A model generated the notes under the pieces. It searched no databases. It saw only the letters and a program-made list of their open reading frames with translations, and was not told where the DNA came from. A DNA stretch of 58,711 bases from CAYMEK01 sp964389305. GTDB lineage: Bacteria > Spirochaetota > Spirochaetia > SZUA-6 > DRHE01. Shown piece after piece: positions 16,998 through 26,096 of this stretch. Within the stretch, counting starts at the first letter, position 1. The number at the start of each line of letters is the position of its first letter. Both the position numbers and the translations under genes were made by a program. Where the stretch lies: positions 1 through 58,711 of the forward strand of contig CAYMEK010000023.1 of NCBI GenBank assembly GCA_964389305.1, in the 5' to 3' direction.

Positions 16998-17023
16998 GAG
17001 AGAAAGCGGCTGCGCTTTCTCTC
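16998..17023. terminator. Perfect 11-bp hairpin before the HD-GYP gene
   Basis: GAGAGAAAGCG and CGCTTTCTCTC with a GCTG loop lie between the homocysteine methyltransferase-like gene and the HD-GYP gene (both minus strand). There is no T run on either side. It may terminate weakly, or be an operator for the HD-GYP gene whose start is 43 bp away. Confidence 0.4.
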
Positions 17024-17142
17024 CCGGCGGCCCCGGGTAATGCTATTGTAAAAGCGAAAGAGTATCAATGAGCCGGGCGATTATGGAATCCCCCGCGGAC
17101 CGAGGAAGCTTTTTATGTTTGCGCTGCTGCGCCATCCTTCCC

Positions 17143-18138
17143 TTAGTCCGAACAAGGAGCGTCCTGCTTTCCCACAAAGGGATGCAGCAACAAGTCGGGA
17201 GAGTACCTGCTGGCCGGTACTGTACGGCCTAAAGCTTCGGCCATGGAGCGGACGTGATGGGGCGCCCCGCCGCAGCATATACCGATGTAGTTGACCCCCA
17301 TCCGGGCCGCGCGAGAGGCAAACTCCGCCATCTCGAAGCGGGTGAGTAGAAAAGGATCCAGAGCAAGGGGAAAAGCGCACTTGTTCCCGGGTCCACGGAG
17401 CATTTGGAAGGAAGGCTGCTTCACGGTGGTGCGGTAGGGCACCGGTTGAGCCGCCACGGGGCAGCGCACGGCCTTGCGTATCCTCTCGAGCAGGGGATAC
17501 ATGGTACGCGGGCCGCGGCCGCAATTCAGTCCTATCACGTCAGCCCCGCGATCCTCCAGCAGCCGGCAGGCTTCCTCCCACGGATAACCGTCAAGGCTGC
17601 GATCCCCGGTCGGGATAAAGGTGATCACGGCGGTCGAGCCCGCCTCCTTGATCGCCTCCAGGGCGAGCACGGCCTCGCCCACGTGCGAAAACGTCTCTCC
17701 GATGAAGAAATCCACCCCCTCCTGCATGGACCAGCGCACCTGCTCCGCGAACATCCGGCGTACGACCCGAGCACTTTCCTCAGCACGCGTCGGGTCGTAT
17801 TCCCAGGTATTGCTAAGATTGCCCGCCACCAGGGCGTCCCCTTCAGCGGCAACCTCTGCAGCCAGCCGCACCGCCGTACGATTCAGCCGTTCCAGCTCGC
17901 TCAGACGGCTGATCTTTCCCAGCTTACTCCGGTGGGCATAGTAGGTGAACGCCACCATCACCTCCGCCCCGGCTCTCAAAAATTCCCGATGAAGCTGCTT
18001 GACCGCCTCCGGGGCGTCGAGAACCGCCTCGGGGACATAGGGACCCGCCTTTACGTAGCCTCTGCGCTCCAGCTCGAACAGGTATCCCTCGGCACCGAGC
18101 ACGACCCCGCCATCCAATCGCTCCAATAGACCGGCCAT
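17143..18138 (-). CDS. Homocysteine S-methyltransferase family protein (BHMT-like)
   Basis: 331 aa from the ATG at 18138, which has CTGGGGGT before it; a GTG 21 bases upstream is possible but lacks a good site. The zinc thiolate ligands of the family are present: Cys206 in GLNCGRGP and Cys288-Cys289 in YIGICCGG. The N-terminal layout (GLLERL, GYLFELERRGYVKAGPYVPE, AFTYYA) is closer to betaine-homocysteine methyltransferases than to MetH domain 1. Such proteins transfer methyl groups from betaine or related donors to homocysteine. No cobalamin or pterin domain is attached. The actual methyl donor cannot be read from the sequence. Monocistronic, with its own promoter overlapping the end of the PAP2 gene. 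Confidence 0.85.
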   Translation of the reverse strand: MAGLLERLDGGVVLGAEGYLFELERRGYVKAGPYVPEAVLDAPEAVKQLHREFLRAGAEVMVAFTYYAHRSKLGKISRLSELERLNRTAVRLAAEVAAEGDALVAGNLSNTWEYDPTRAEESARVVRRMFAEQVRWSMQEGVDFFIGETFSHVGEAVLALEAIKEAGSTAVITFIPTGDRSLDGYPWEEACRLLEDRGADVIGLNCGRGPRTMYPLLERIRKAVRCPVAAQPVPYRTTVKQPSFQMLRGPGNKCAFPLALDPFLLTRFEMAEFASRAARMGVNYIGICCGGAPHHVRSMAEALGRTVPASRYSPDLLLHPFVGKQDAPCSD

Positions 18139-18195
18139 TGTTACCCCCAGTTTCCGCACAATCTATCCAGGATCACCCTTATTTTTATTATTAAT

Positions 18196-18224
18196 ATAGT
18201 AAGCTTATTCGCCAAAGAGAACAA
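18196..18224 (-). promoter_or_regulatory. Candidate promoter of the BHMT-like gene
   Basis: TTGTTC (18224-18219) and TACTAT (18201-18196) with a 17-bp spacer. The -10 matches five of six consensus bases. It lies immediately after the PAP2 stop codon. Confidence 0.5.
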
Positions 18225-18226
18225 GT

Positions 18227-19021
18227 TCAGTAGGCGAATCGAAGGACAAGTCCATCGGGGCCGACGACTATGTCGGGATTGTCTTGCGGACGGCCGCCTG
18301 CCAGATGCAGCCGGGGAATGAGAAACCCCACGACCGTTCCGAGGACGGCCCCTGAGAGGACATCGGTTAAAAAGTGCTCGCCGCTACGAACCCTCAGGTA
18401 GGCCGTGGTCCCCGCCAGCCCGTAGGCCAGGGAGGCAAACAAGACCTTCACCCCGGGGCCGTGATCCTGCCGGCAGTACAGGTACGTGGAAAAGGTGGCG
18501 CTCATAAACGAGAGGGTCGTATGCCCGGAAGGAAAAGAGGAGAAGGCCTCCGAGTCCAGTCCAGGAGTATCGTCGTAGCTCTGACTGTAGAGATAGGGAC
18601 GGGGCCTGTGGACCAGGTATTTCAGGACGTTCTTGGCCCCGAAGGCATAACAAAGCGTTTCCAGATAGACAACGGCGAGCGGCCACGGCTCTTCGGCATC
18701 CTTTCCCAGCAGCAGGGCGGCGGGCAACCCCAGACTGACCAGGGCTAACACCTTACCCGCCCGGCTGATTTGTTCGGAATAGGAAAACAAGGCGAGTCGA
18801 TCAAAGGCGTTGATTCCCCCGGAGTACGGGATAGGGTCAGACGGTGCTTCCAGGCTGGAAACGAGAAGCTGGCTGAGCACCGCCGCTCCCAGTCCGGCTC
18901 CCAGCAGAATACCGTCTTTCACCGGCTCGATGACCAGTTCCTTATTCTCCGCCTGAATCGGCCCGCTCGCCAGAAATAGGAGCAAAGACAAAACAGCAAG
19001 ATACCTGCATCTCTTAAGCAT
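18227..19021 (-). CDS. PAP2 family lipid phosphatase
   Basis: 264 aa with a signal peptide (cleavage near SGPIQAE) and several hydrophobic helices. All three PAP2 motifs are present: KYLVHRPRP (motif 1, arginine and proline), FPSGHTT (motif 2, histidine) and RVRSGEHFLTDVLSG (motif 3, Arg-His-Asp). Such enzymes remove phosphate from phosphatidate, phosphatidylglycerol phosphate or undecaprenyl pyrophosphate on the periplasmic face. The exact lipid cannot be assigned. With the PLD and patatin genes 10 kb away, the window holds three phospholipid-active enzymes. Single gene; candidate promoter just upstream. Confidence 0.92.
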   Translation of the reverse strand: MLKRCRYLAVLSLLLFLASGPIQAENKELVIEPVKDGILLGAGLGAAVLSQLLVSSLEAPSDPIPYSGGINAFDRLALFSYSEQISRAGKVLALVSLGLPAALLLGKDAEEPWPLAVVYLETLCYAFGAKNVLKYLVHRPRPYLYSQSYDDTPGLDSEAFSSFPSGHTTLSFMSATFSTYLYCRQDHGPGVKVLFASLAYGLAGTTAYLRVRSGEHFLTDVLSGAVLGTVVGFLIPRLHLAGGRPQDNPDIVVGPDGLVLRFAY

Positions 19022-19035
19022 ATAGGCGTTCTCCG

Positions 19036-19065
19036 ATCGTAATCAAATTACTAAGGAAGATTCAA
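19036..19065 (-). promoter_or_regulatory. Candidate PAP2 promoter
   Basis: TTGAAT (19065-19060) and TACGAT (19041-19036) with an 18-bp spacer, 15 bp before the start codon. Match to consensus is moderate. Confidence 0.35.
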
Positions 19066-19106
19066 CCGGCCTCCCTACCATCCGAGGTTCCTCATACTAC
19101 CACCGT

Positions 19107-19486
19107 TCAACCACGACGCGTCCAGTACAGGGAAGTAGCGGAAAACGAGAACAGAAACTCATCATGCCCTCCGTCCTTCTTTTCCTTTCTCTTTGTCAGA
19201 AGCCAGTACAGGACTGCCGTCAGGTATGGGAGCAGGATGAACAGCCCGTAAAAAGCGATGACAAGATAAAGATACCGGCTGGGCACTCTGTAGATCAAGC
19301 AAGCCAGGAGAGAAAGCAAATACCGATAAAGCCGCAAAGCAGGCCCGTGTAGTGCACGGTCTGGAACATGACCTCATCCACCACAGCCTTTTGGCCGGCA
19401 ATCTGCAGTTCTTTCCTGCCCAAACTCCGGGCGGCGCAGACGGTAGTCAGTATGAAAAAGACAAGATGGGGCAGCCAAGCGAGCAA
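19107..19486 (-). pseudogene. Probable frameshifted small membrane protein
   Basis: This 644-bp gap (19022-19665) contains no intact recognisable gene. Two short overlapping frames on the minus strand both encode membrane helices and both would need TTG starts. The first (19295-19486, 63 aa) has helices at AWLPHLVFFILTTVC and TGLLCGFIGICFLSW; the second (19107-19337, 76 aa) continues with YLYLVIAFYGLFILLPYLTAVLYWLL and a lysine-rich tail. One frameshift near 19300 would join them into a three-helix protein. The first frame also remains open upstream of a single TAG (19493-19495), suggesting a longer ancestor. It may be two tiny genes instead. No family recognised. Confidence 0.35.
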
Positions 19487-19665
19487 TACTGTCTACAAGA
19501 AGGAGGAGACCGTCACCGCGAAGTCTCGAGGAGAGAAAAAGGAGTTCGGCGAAGCAACCTCGGTCGAAGAATATGCTGCTTTCGTGTTCTTGCCTCGCTT
19601 CCTTTTCGGGATTACTCTACCTACGGGACCGATGCCACGAAAAGCTCTGGACCGGCCCGGAATAG

Positions 19666-21966
19666 ATGATGGCATTAAAAGTCAAGCACTCTCTAGTGCT
19701 GCTTTTAATCTTGTTCTCTCTGTCTCCCCTTCTAAAAAACCTGCGGGGATCGAAGAAAGAACAAGAGCTAGATCGGGATGAATCGCTGCTTCCTGCTTCC
19801 GCCCGTGATGTAGTATTGCTAACCGCCGATTTCTCTCCACTTCAAGGCGATGCCCTATCCCCCGACAATCTGCGTATCATCTCGGAAATCGATACAGCCA
19901 TTAGGCAGATGGGAGGTCTGAGACAATACAGCTCTATTTTAACCGCCTCCGTTGTCCGAGCCCAGCATGACGAGATCTTGGTCGTACCCTATATTCCAGA
20001 AGAGTTGTTCCACACCTACGATCCTCACGTTGTTGTGAAGCTGAAAGCTGATTACCTGGAATTTCCCGAGATCTGGCCATACCTGAGCTCGGATTTCAGC
20101 TCCTGTGTCTTTTATCTAGAGCCCGGATTGACCTATTCCTCCCACCTCTTCATTGAGCAGATTGACGAAATCCGAAACCATATAAGCCATAGATATGGTG
20201 TTGTTATAGAGTATAGCGGCCTTCGTGCTATACAGGTGCATATCGAACGGTTCCTCGCCCAGGATATGCTCAAAATGGCTCCAATCTTGTTCTTGCTTAT
20301 TTCCCTGATATACTATTTCAGCTTTAAAAATCTGAAAGTATTGCTCGTTGCCTGGTTTTTAAAGCTGCTGGCAACAACATTCTCCTACGGATGTTTTCGG
20401 CTGTTCTCTGGGAGATTCTCGCCACTAATCATTTTGGTTCCAACCCTTAATTTTGGCCTCCTCAGCGATTATTTCATCCACATGTTCTACCATCTTCACG
20501 GCAATAACGGCGTATGTTCGTGGCGTGAGGTTCGCAGTTATCTCCAAATCCCCCTTACTTTGACAGCATTGACATCGATCATCGGCTTCACAAGTCTAGC
20601 CTTTGTTGGCGGCGACGGTCATATTCTGCTAGCCTCGGTGATTAGCTTAAGCATAGTCGTTGTGTTTATCTTTGTGCTCTGGTGGCTGCCGTCAGAGAGC
20701 TGGTCTTTCCGGCAAGCAGAAAGCTCTTCTATCCACAGTCGCCGCTCGTTTTCCAACCGTATCTCTCGGGCACTGACAGTGGTGTTTTCCCGGGTCTTCA
20801 AAATGCGGTTTCCAGTATTGGCTTTCTGCTTTGCCGCGGGAGTCATTGGCAGCGTGAATCTGTCCAAGCTGAGGGTACAGCCGTATCCGTTGGAGCAACT
20901 TCCCGAATCTTCCACTATAATTAAAGCGGAGAGCCTGCTGAATGATAAGTTCTCTGGCACCATACCTTTTGCTCTCGAAATAGATGCGGTGAAAGCGAAT
21001 GCTTTCACGGAAAGGAAAAATCTTCTGCGGCTAGAAGAGATGCTCAAAGAACTAACTCTCGACCCGGATGTGGGATTTCAGCACTCCATTTTGTCTGTCA
21101 TCAAGCGTATACACTACTATTTTAACAACTCCGATCCGACCTATCTTACTGTGCCGGATATTGAAGATGGTGAGCTATTTAGCTCTCTGATTGAGCAATA
21201 CTTTCTGTTTTACTCTGCTTCAGCAAGCCCGGAAGCCTATGAGTCACTCATAGATTCGAACTATACAACAACGACAATACAGGGAATCTTAAAGTACCGG
21301 GGAACACAATCGATCGATACATTCCTTGACTCACTATCCAAAATGGCAGGCGGACTCCCTTCAGATTGGCATGTCACCCTGGCCGGGCCGTTGTCTGGGC
21401 TGATCCAGAGCAAACAGAAACTTGAGAGGAACTGGTACCTTTCGATTGGTGCAGGCTCAATCCTGATATTTATAACCGTCCTGCTGTTTTTCAAGAATCT
21501 CAAGATGTCGTTGATCAGCTTGATTCCCTCGTTCTTTATCCTATTGGTTTTCACAGGAGTTTCACCCATTTTCAATATAAAAATCAACGAATATACGATC
21601 ATTATCGTTGCTATATGTACAGGCTTGACTATAGACTATACCATCCACATTCTAAACGCGATAAAAAAAACAAGAAACAGACCTGTCATGTGGATACCGA
21701 CTGCCGGAAATCGTCCGCAAATCCTAAGATACGGATATTCCCTTGTTCGAGCCGGCGGTGTACCTGTGTTTCTGAGTTTCATGACCTCGCTGGTAGCCTT
21801 TGCCTCCCTTTTCCTTTCTTCCTTCTCCGGCGCGGTTCACTTTGCTTTATTGCTCTCAGCCTCCTTAGGTAGTGCGTTTTTTCTTGGAGTATTTGTTCTG
21901 CCGTTGTTCTTCATCCCCGGAGCAATCATTCCGTCCAAAATTCTAAGAAAAAAGAGGTATCAATGA
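19666..21966 (+). CDS. RND superfamily exporter (MMPL/HpnN-like), likely lipid or hydrophobe transport
   Basis: 766 aa with the duplicated RND plan: one helix, a periplasmic loop (about 40-200), a five-helix bundle (205-345), a sixth repeat helix (about 385-400), a second loop (400-590) and a final bundle (600-755). The helix-4 proton-relay-like motifs occur in both halves: NFGLLSDYFIHMF (about 265) and CTGLTIDYTIHIL (about 650). Its modest length and family resemblance fit MMPL/HpnN-type exporters rather than AcrB-type drug pumps. Base composition is clearly AT-richer than the flanks. The stop overlaps the next gene (ATGA). With a LolA-like protein and an outer-membrane barrel downstream it probably moves a lipid-like cargo across the envelope. 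Confidence 0.88.
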   Translation: MMALKVKHSLVLLLILFSLSPLLKNLRGSKKEQELDRDESLLPASARDVVLLTADFSPLQGDALSPDNLRIISEIDTAIRQMGGLRQYSSILTASVVRAQHDEILVVPYIPEELFHTYDPHVVVKLKADYLEFPEIWPYLSSDFSSCVFYLEPGLTYSSHLFIEQIDEIRNHISHRYGVVIEYSGLRAIQVHIERFLAQDMLKMAPILFLLISLIYYFSFKNLKVLLVAWFLKLLATTFSYGCFRLFSGRFSPLIILVPTLNFGLLSDYFIHMFYHLHGNNGVCSWREVRSYLQIPLTLTALTSIIGFTSLAFVGGDGHILLASVISLSIVVVFIFVLWWLPSESWSFRQAESSSIHSRRSFSNRISRALTVVFSRVFKMRFPVLAFCFAAGVIGSVNLSKLRVQPYPLEQLPESSTIIKAESLLNDKFSGTIPFALEIDAVKANAFTERKNLLRLEEMLKELTLDPDVGFQHSILSVIKRIHYYFNNSDPTYLTVPDIEDGELFSSLIEQYFLFYSASASPEAYESLIDSNYTTTTIQGILKYRGTQSIDTFLDSLSKMAGGLPSDWHVTLAGPLSGLIQSKQKLERNWYLSIGAGSILIFITVLLFFKNLKMSLISLIPSFFILLVFTGVSPIFNIKINEYTIIIVAICTGLTIDYTIHILNAIKKTRNRPVMWIPTAGNRPQILRYGYSLVRAGGVPVFLSFMTSLVAFASLFLSSFSGAVHFALLLSASLGSAFFLGVFVLPLFFIPGAIIPSKILRKKRYQ

Positions 21967-22736
21967 TTATCGGTGTCCTTGTATTTTATTTCCTCGCGCT
22001 TATACCTGGCTATCCTCAAAACGTGTATAAAATCCTCGATCGCTCCGATGCGACGATTAATCCTCATAACCTGCAGGGTTCCTTCACGATGACTTTAACA
22101 TCTAGAAAGGGAGACACAAGGATAACGAAGGTTATCGCCTATCAGAAAAGAATCAGTGAAAACAGGGAAGACCGCCTGTTTCTCTTTGAATTTCCTCCTT
22201 CGGTTAAAGGAACCGGCTTGCTCGTTTATTCATTTTTTGATCGAGAAGATGACAGGATGTGGATATATCTACCTGCGGTGGGAAGAATAAAGCGGGTTAA
22301 TTTAAGTACCTCTGGTGGTGGATATTTCATGGGTAGCGATTTCACCTATAGCGATTTAATCAGAGCCGGGCGCGAGGAGTTCATTTTCGAACTGGTAGGT
22401 GAAACTGTTGTTAACGGAGCGGATTGCTATGTTGTTAGAAGAACCGGCAAAACCAAGCAGATACAGAGAAAATATGGATATTCTCGAGATGAGAATTATA
22501 TCCGTAAATCTGATTATGTTCCGGTCAAGATAGTTTTCTACGATGTCGCAGGTGATCTGCTCAAGGAGCTGTCTGTTTTAAATGTAGAAGACATCGGAGA
22601 ATTTCGTTACCCCTCCCATGTGATCATGGAGAACAAACAGACCGGACACTCTTCGGAAATCCTGTTTGAAGAGTTGAGTTCCCCCGACGATATCCCCGAT
22701 GATTATTTTACCCACCGATATCTCCAGAACCAGTGA
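21963..22736 (+). CDS. LolA-like outer-membrane lipoprotein-sorting family protein
   Basis: 257 aa with an N-terminal signal-like segment (IIGVLVFYFLALIPGYPQ). The region of about 35-190 matches the layout of the COG2834-type family often found beside MMPL exporters: LQGSFTMTLTSRKGD, a long KGTGLLVYSF, DRMWIYLPAVGRIKRV, FMGSDFTYSDL, and YDVAGDLLKELSV. Members are expected to have the half-barrel fold of LolA, which shields acyl chains. It has no lipobox, so it would be periplasmic. Translation is coupled to the RND gene by a 4-bp overlap, and the barrel gene starts 6 bp later. Likely a carrier between the exporter and the outer membrane. Confidence 0.85.
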   Translation: MIIGVLVFYFLALIPGYPQNVYKILDRSDATINPHNLQGSFTMTLTSRKGDTRITKVIAYQKRISENREDRLFLFEFPPSVKGTGLLVYSFFDREDDRMWIYLPAVGRIKRVNLSTSGGGYFMGSDFTYSDLIRAGREEFIFELVGETVVNGADCYVVRRTGKTKQIQRKYGYSRDENYIRKSDYVPVKIVFYDVAGDLLKELSVLNVEDIGEFRYPSHVIMENKQTGHSSEILFEELSSPDDIPDDYFTHRYLQNQ

Positions 22737-22742
22737 GGTATC

Positions 22743-24083
22743 GTGATAAAAAAAATCGGTTCTTTCATTATCTTAGTTCTTGTTGGTATTACTCCCCTGG
22801 CAGCAATAGATTTTAGCGGGATATTCCAGGTTGATTACTACGGGCTGATCGACCCATCGACCTTCTACGAGAGTGAGCGCATACGGGCTACCGTGGTTCC
22901 CCAACTGGATATAAGGAACGAGACAGGAAGCATCGATTTTCATTTAAGCTGCCTGTTCTACCTTCAAGCTATCAAAGAACCGATGGTAGTTGATCCGGCA
23001 AGGATCATCCGCGAGGCCTACTTGGGATTTCACTTCGGTATCTTCGACATCAATCTCGGACAGAAGTTTGTCAGCTGGGGAAAAGTGGATTTCCTGAGTC
23101 CTTTAAATGTCATCAATCACTCGGATACTTCCGTTTTGAGCAGCGACAACATCCTGGAAGCCTCCCTTCCCGATCTTCTGGCTCAGATTCAAATATATCC
23201 CCTGGATAATCTTTTCTTCGAGATCGTTTATGTCCCGTTTCTGCAGCCCAACATCTATGACATAGAGGACTTCCACGTAGTTCAATACCGTTCGCTTTCA
23301 GGAACTAATTACGATGTCGACGCTTGGTTCATCAACCGGGAGATTCCGATGTTCTCCGAATGGGCTCATTCGGTCCATTTCGCTGCTAACTTTACCTCCT
23401 ATTACCTCGATATTATCGCTACCTACTCATACTACGTGGATCAAAACCTTGATTTTAATCTTTCCGGAGTCATCCAGACCTATGACTCAGGGACGATCAC
23501 GTACGCCATTAGAGGTACGGCCTATCCTGCCTACAACCGGGTACACAACATCGGGCTGGGTTTGAGTTTCTACCTGGGCGACTTTTTAATTAGTACCGAT
23601 TCTGCCCTAAAAATAACCCGGGATTGGGAAGGATCGATCATGGAAATCAAGAACAGTGAGCTTTTTTCCGCCTTCCAGGTGGAGAGGATGTTCCTTAACC
23701 GAATCCGTGCACATCTGAACCTATATCGCCGCTACGTTTTCAACTATTATACTCCCAACAGGTCTCCGTACAACATACTCATCCAAAGTAACATCGATGC
23801 CATCATCGACGATTATTTACTGCAAAAACCGGAGTCCCAGTTGTACCTGCTGGTTCATCTGGACACCCACTTTTTCCGGGAAACGCTGTTGTTGGCAGCG
23901 AACATCGTTTATGGACTCACGGAGAATGGTTGCTACATCGTTCCCCGAATCACCTATAAGCTGACCGATCATATCACGCTATTCGCGGGAGCGGACATCT
24001 GGATCGGAGGCGACGTAGAAGGGTACCTTGGCAGAAACGAAACGCGGGATAACTTCTATGTACGGATCCAATACGGATGGTGA
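22743..24083 (+). CDS. Outer-membrane beta-barrel protein of the RND/LolA-like trio (DUF1302-like)
   Basis: 446 aa starting at GTG, with GAGGT just before it. Signal peptide MIKKIGSFIILVLVGITPLAA, cleavage before IDFSG. The mature protein is made of alternating strands rich in Tyr, Phe and Trp, with LREAYLGFHFGIFDINLGQKF-type strands (here REAYLGFHFG, DINLGQKFVSWGKVDF) and ends NFYVRIQYGW with a terminal aromatic residue, the signal for outer-membrane insertion. The GQKFVSWGKVDFLSPLN segment is reminiscent of DUF1302 porins that accompany MMPL exporters in other phyla. No terminator of its own is obvious except the palindromic hairpin at 24147-24170 shared with groEL. Confidence 0.8.
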   Translation: MIKKIGSFIILVLVGITPLAAIDFSGIFQVDYYGLIDPSTFYESERIRATVVPQLDIRNETGSIDFHLSCLFYLQAIKEPMVVDPARIIREAYLGFHFGIFDINLGQKFVSWGKVDFLSPLNVINHSDTSVLSSDNILEASLPDLLAQIQIYPLDNLFFEIVYVPFLQPNIYDIEDFHVVQYRSLSGTNYDVDAWFINREIPMFSEWAHSVHFAANFTSYYLDIIATYSYYVDQNLDFNLSGVIQTYDSGTITYAIRGTAYPAYNRVHNIGLGLSFYLGDFLISTDSALKITRDWEGSIMEIKNSELFSAFQVERMFLNRIRAHLNLYRRYVFNYYTPNRSPYNILIQSNIDAIIDDYLLQKPESQLYLLVHLDTHFFRETLLLAANIVYGLTENGCYIVPRITYKLTDHITLFAGADIWIGGDVEGYLGRNETRDNFYVRIQYGW

Positions 24084-24140
24084 ACACGGAGGCAGATCGG
24101 ATCCATGTTACTCGAGACGCCATTGGGGAATGGTAAACCC

Positions 24141-24170
24141 AAAAAAAGCCCCCGAGCATGCTCGGGGGCT
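24141..24170. terminator. Bidirectional intrinsic terminator between the RND trio and groEL
   Basis: AGCCCCCGAGCATGCTCGGGGGCT (24147-24170) is a perfect 24-bp palindrome. On the minus strand it is followed by seven T residues (24147-24141), giving a strong terminator for groEL; the plus strand lacks a T run, so it is weaker for the barrel gene. Confidence 0.9.
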
Positions 24171-24262
24171 CATATCTTCTTGGGTCAAGAGGCTCATGCG
24201 GCCTATAGCCGCGAGCCCCGCGCCGCACCCGCACCGGATACGACGCTGCTGACCGGGGCTGC

Positions 24263-25897
<1,635 letters not shown>

Positions 25898-25964
25898 CTC
25901 TTTAACCCTTCCTTTAACAATTGGTTTATTTGATTGTAGATGGAGTTAGATTTTTCCTGTGTGA

Positions 25965-25993
25965 AAGATACAAATTCTTTCTTTGATCATCAA
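25965..25993 (-). promoter_or_regulatory. Candidate groEL promoter
   Basis: TTGATG (25993-25988) and TATCTT (25970-25965) spaced by 17 bp give a leader of about 60 nt. No CIRCE motif is seen between it and the gene. Confidence 0.5.
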
Positions 25994-26096
25994 CTATAAA
26001 TTCGAGTTTTTTTCCGCGCCAGCAGCCCTCGAGCTTCAGCCGGACTTCTCGAATCCGACATCTTGACTTTGCCGTAGGATTTGCTAAAAAGAGGAG

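Noticed and set aside
19493..19675. 60-codon minus-strand frame just before the RND gene
   Set aside because: It lacks a ribosome site and recognisable features; at most the decayed 5' part of the small membrane-protein gene.
25898..26096. CIRCE operator before groEL
   Set aside because: No TTAGCACTC-N9-GAGTGCTAA-like repeat is present in the 200 bp upstream.
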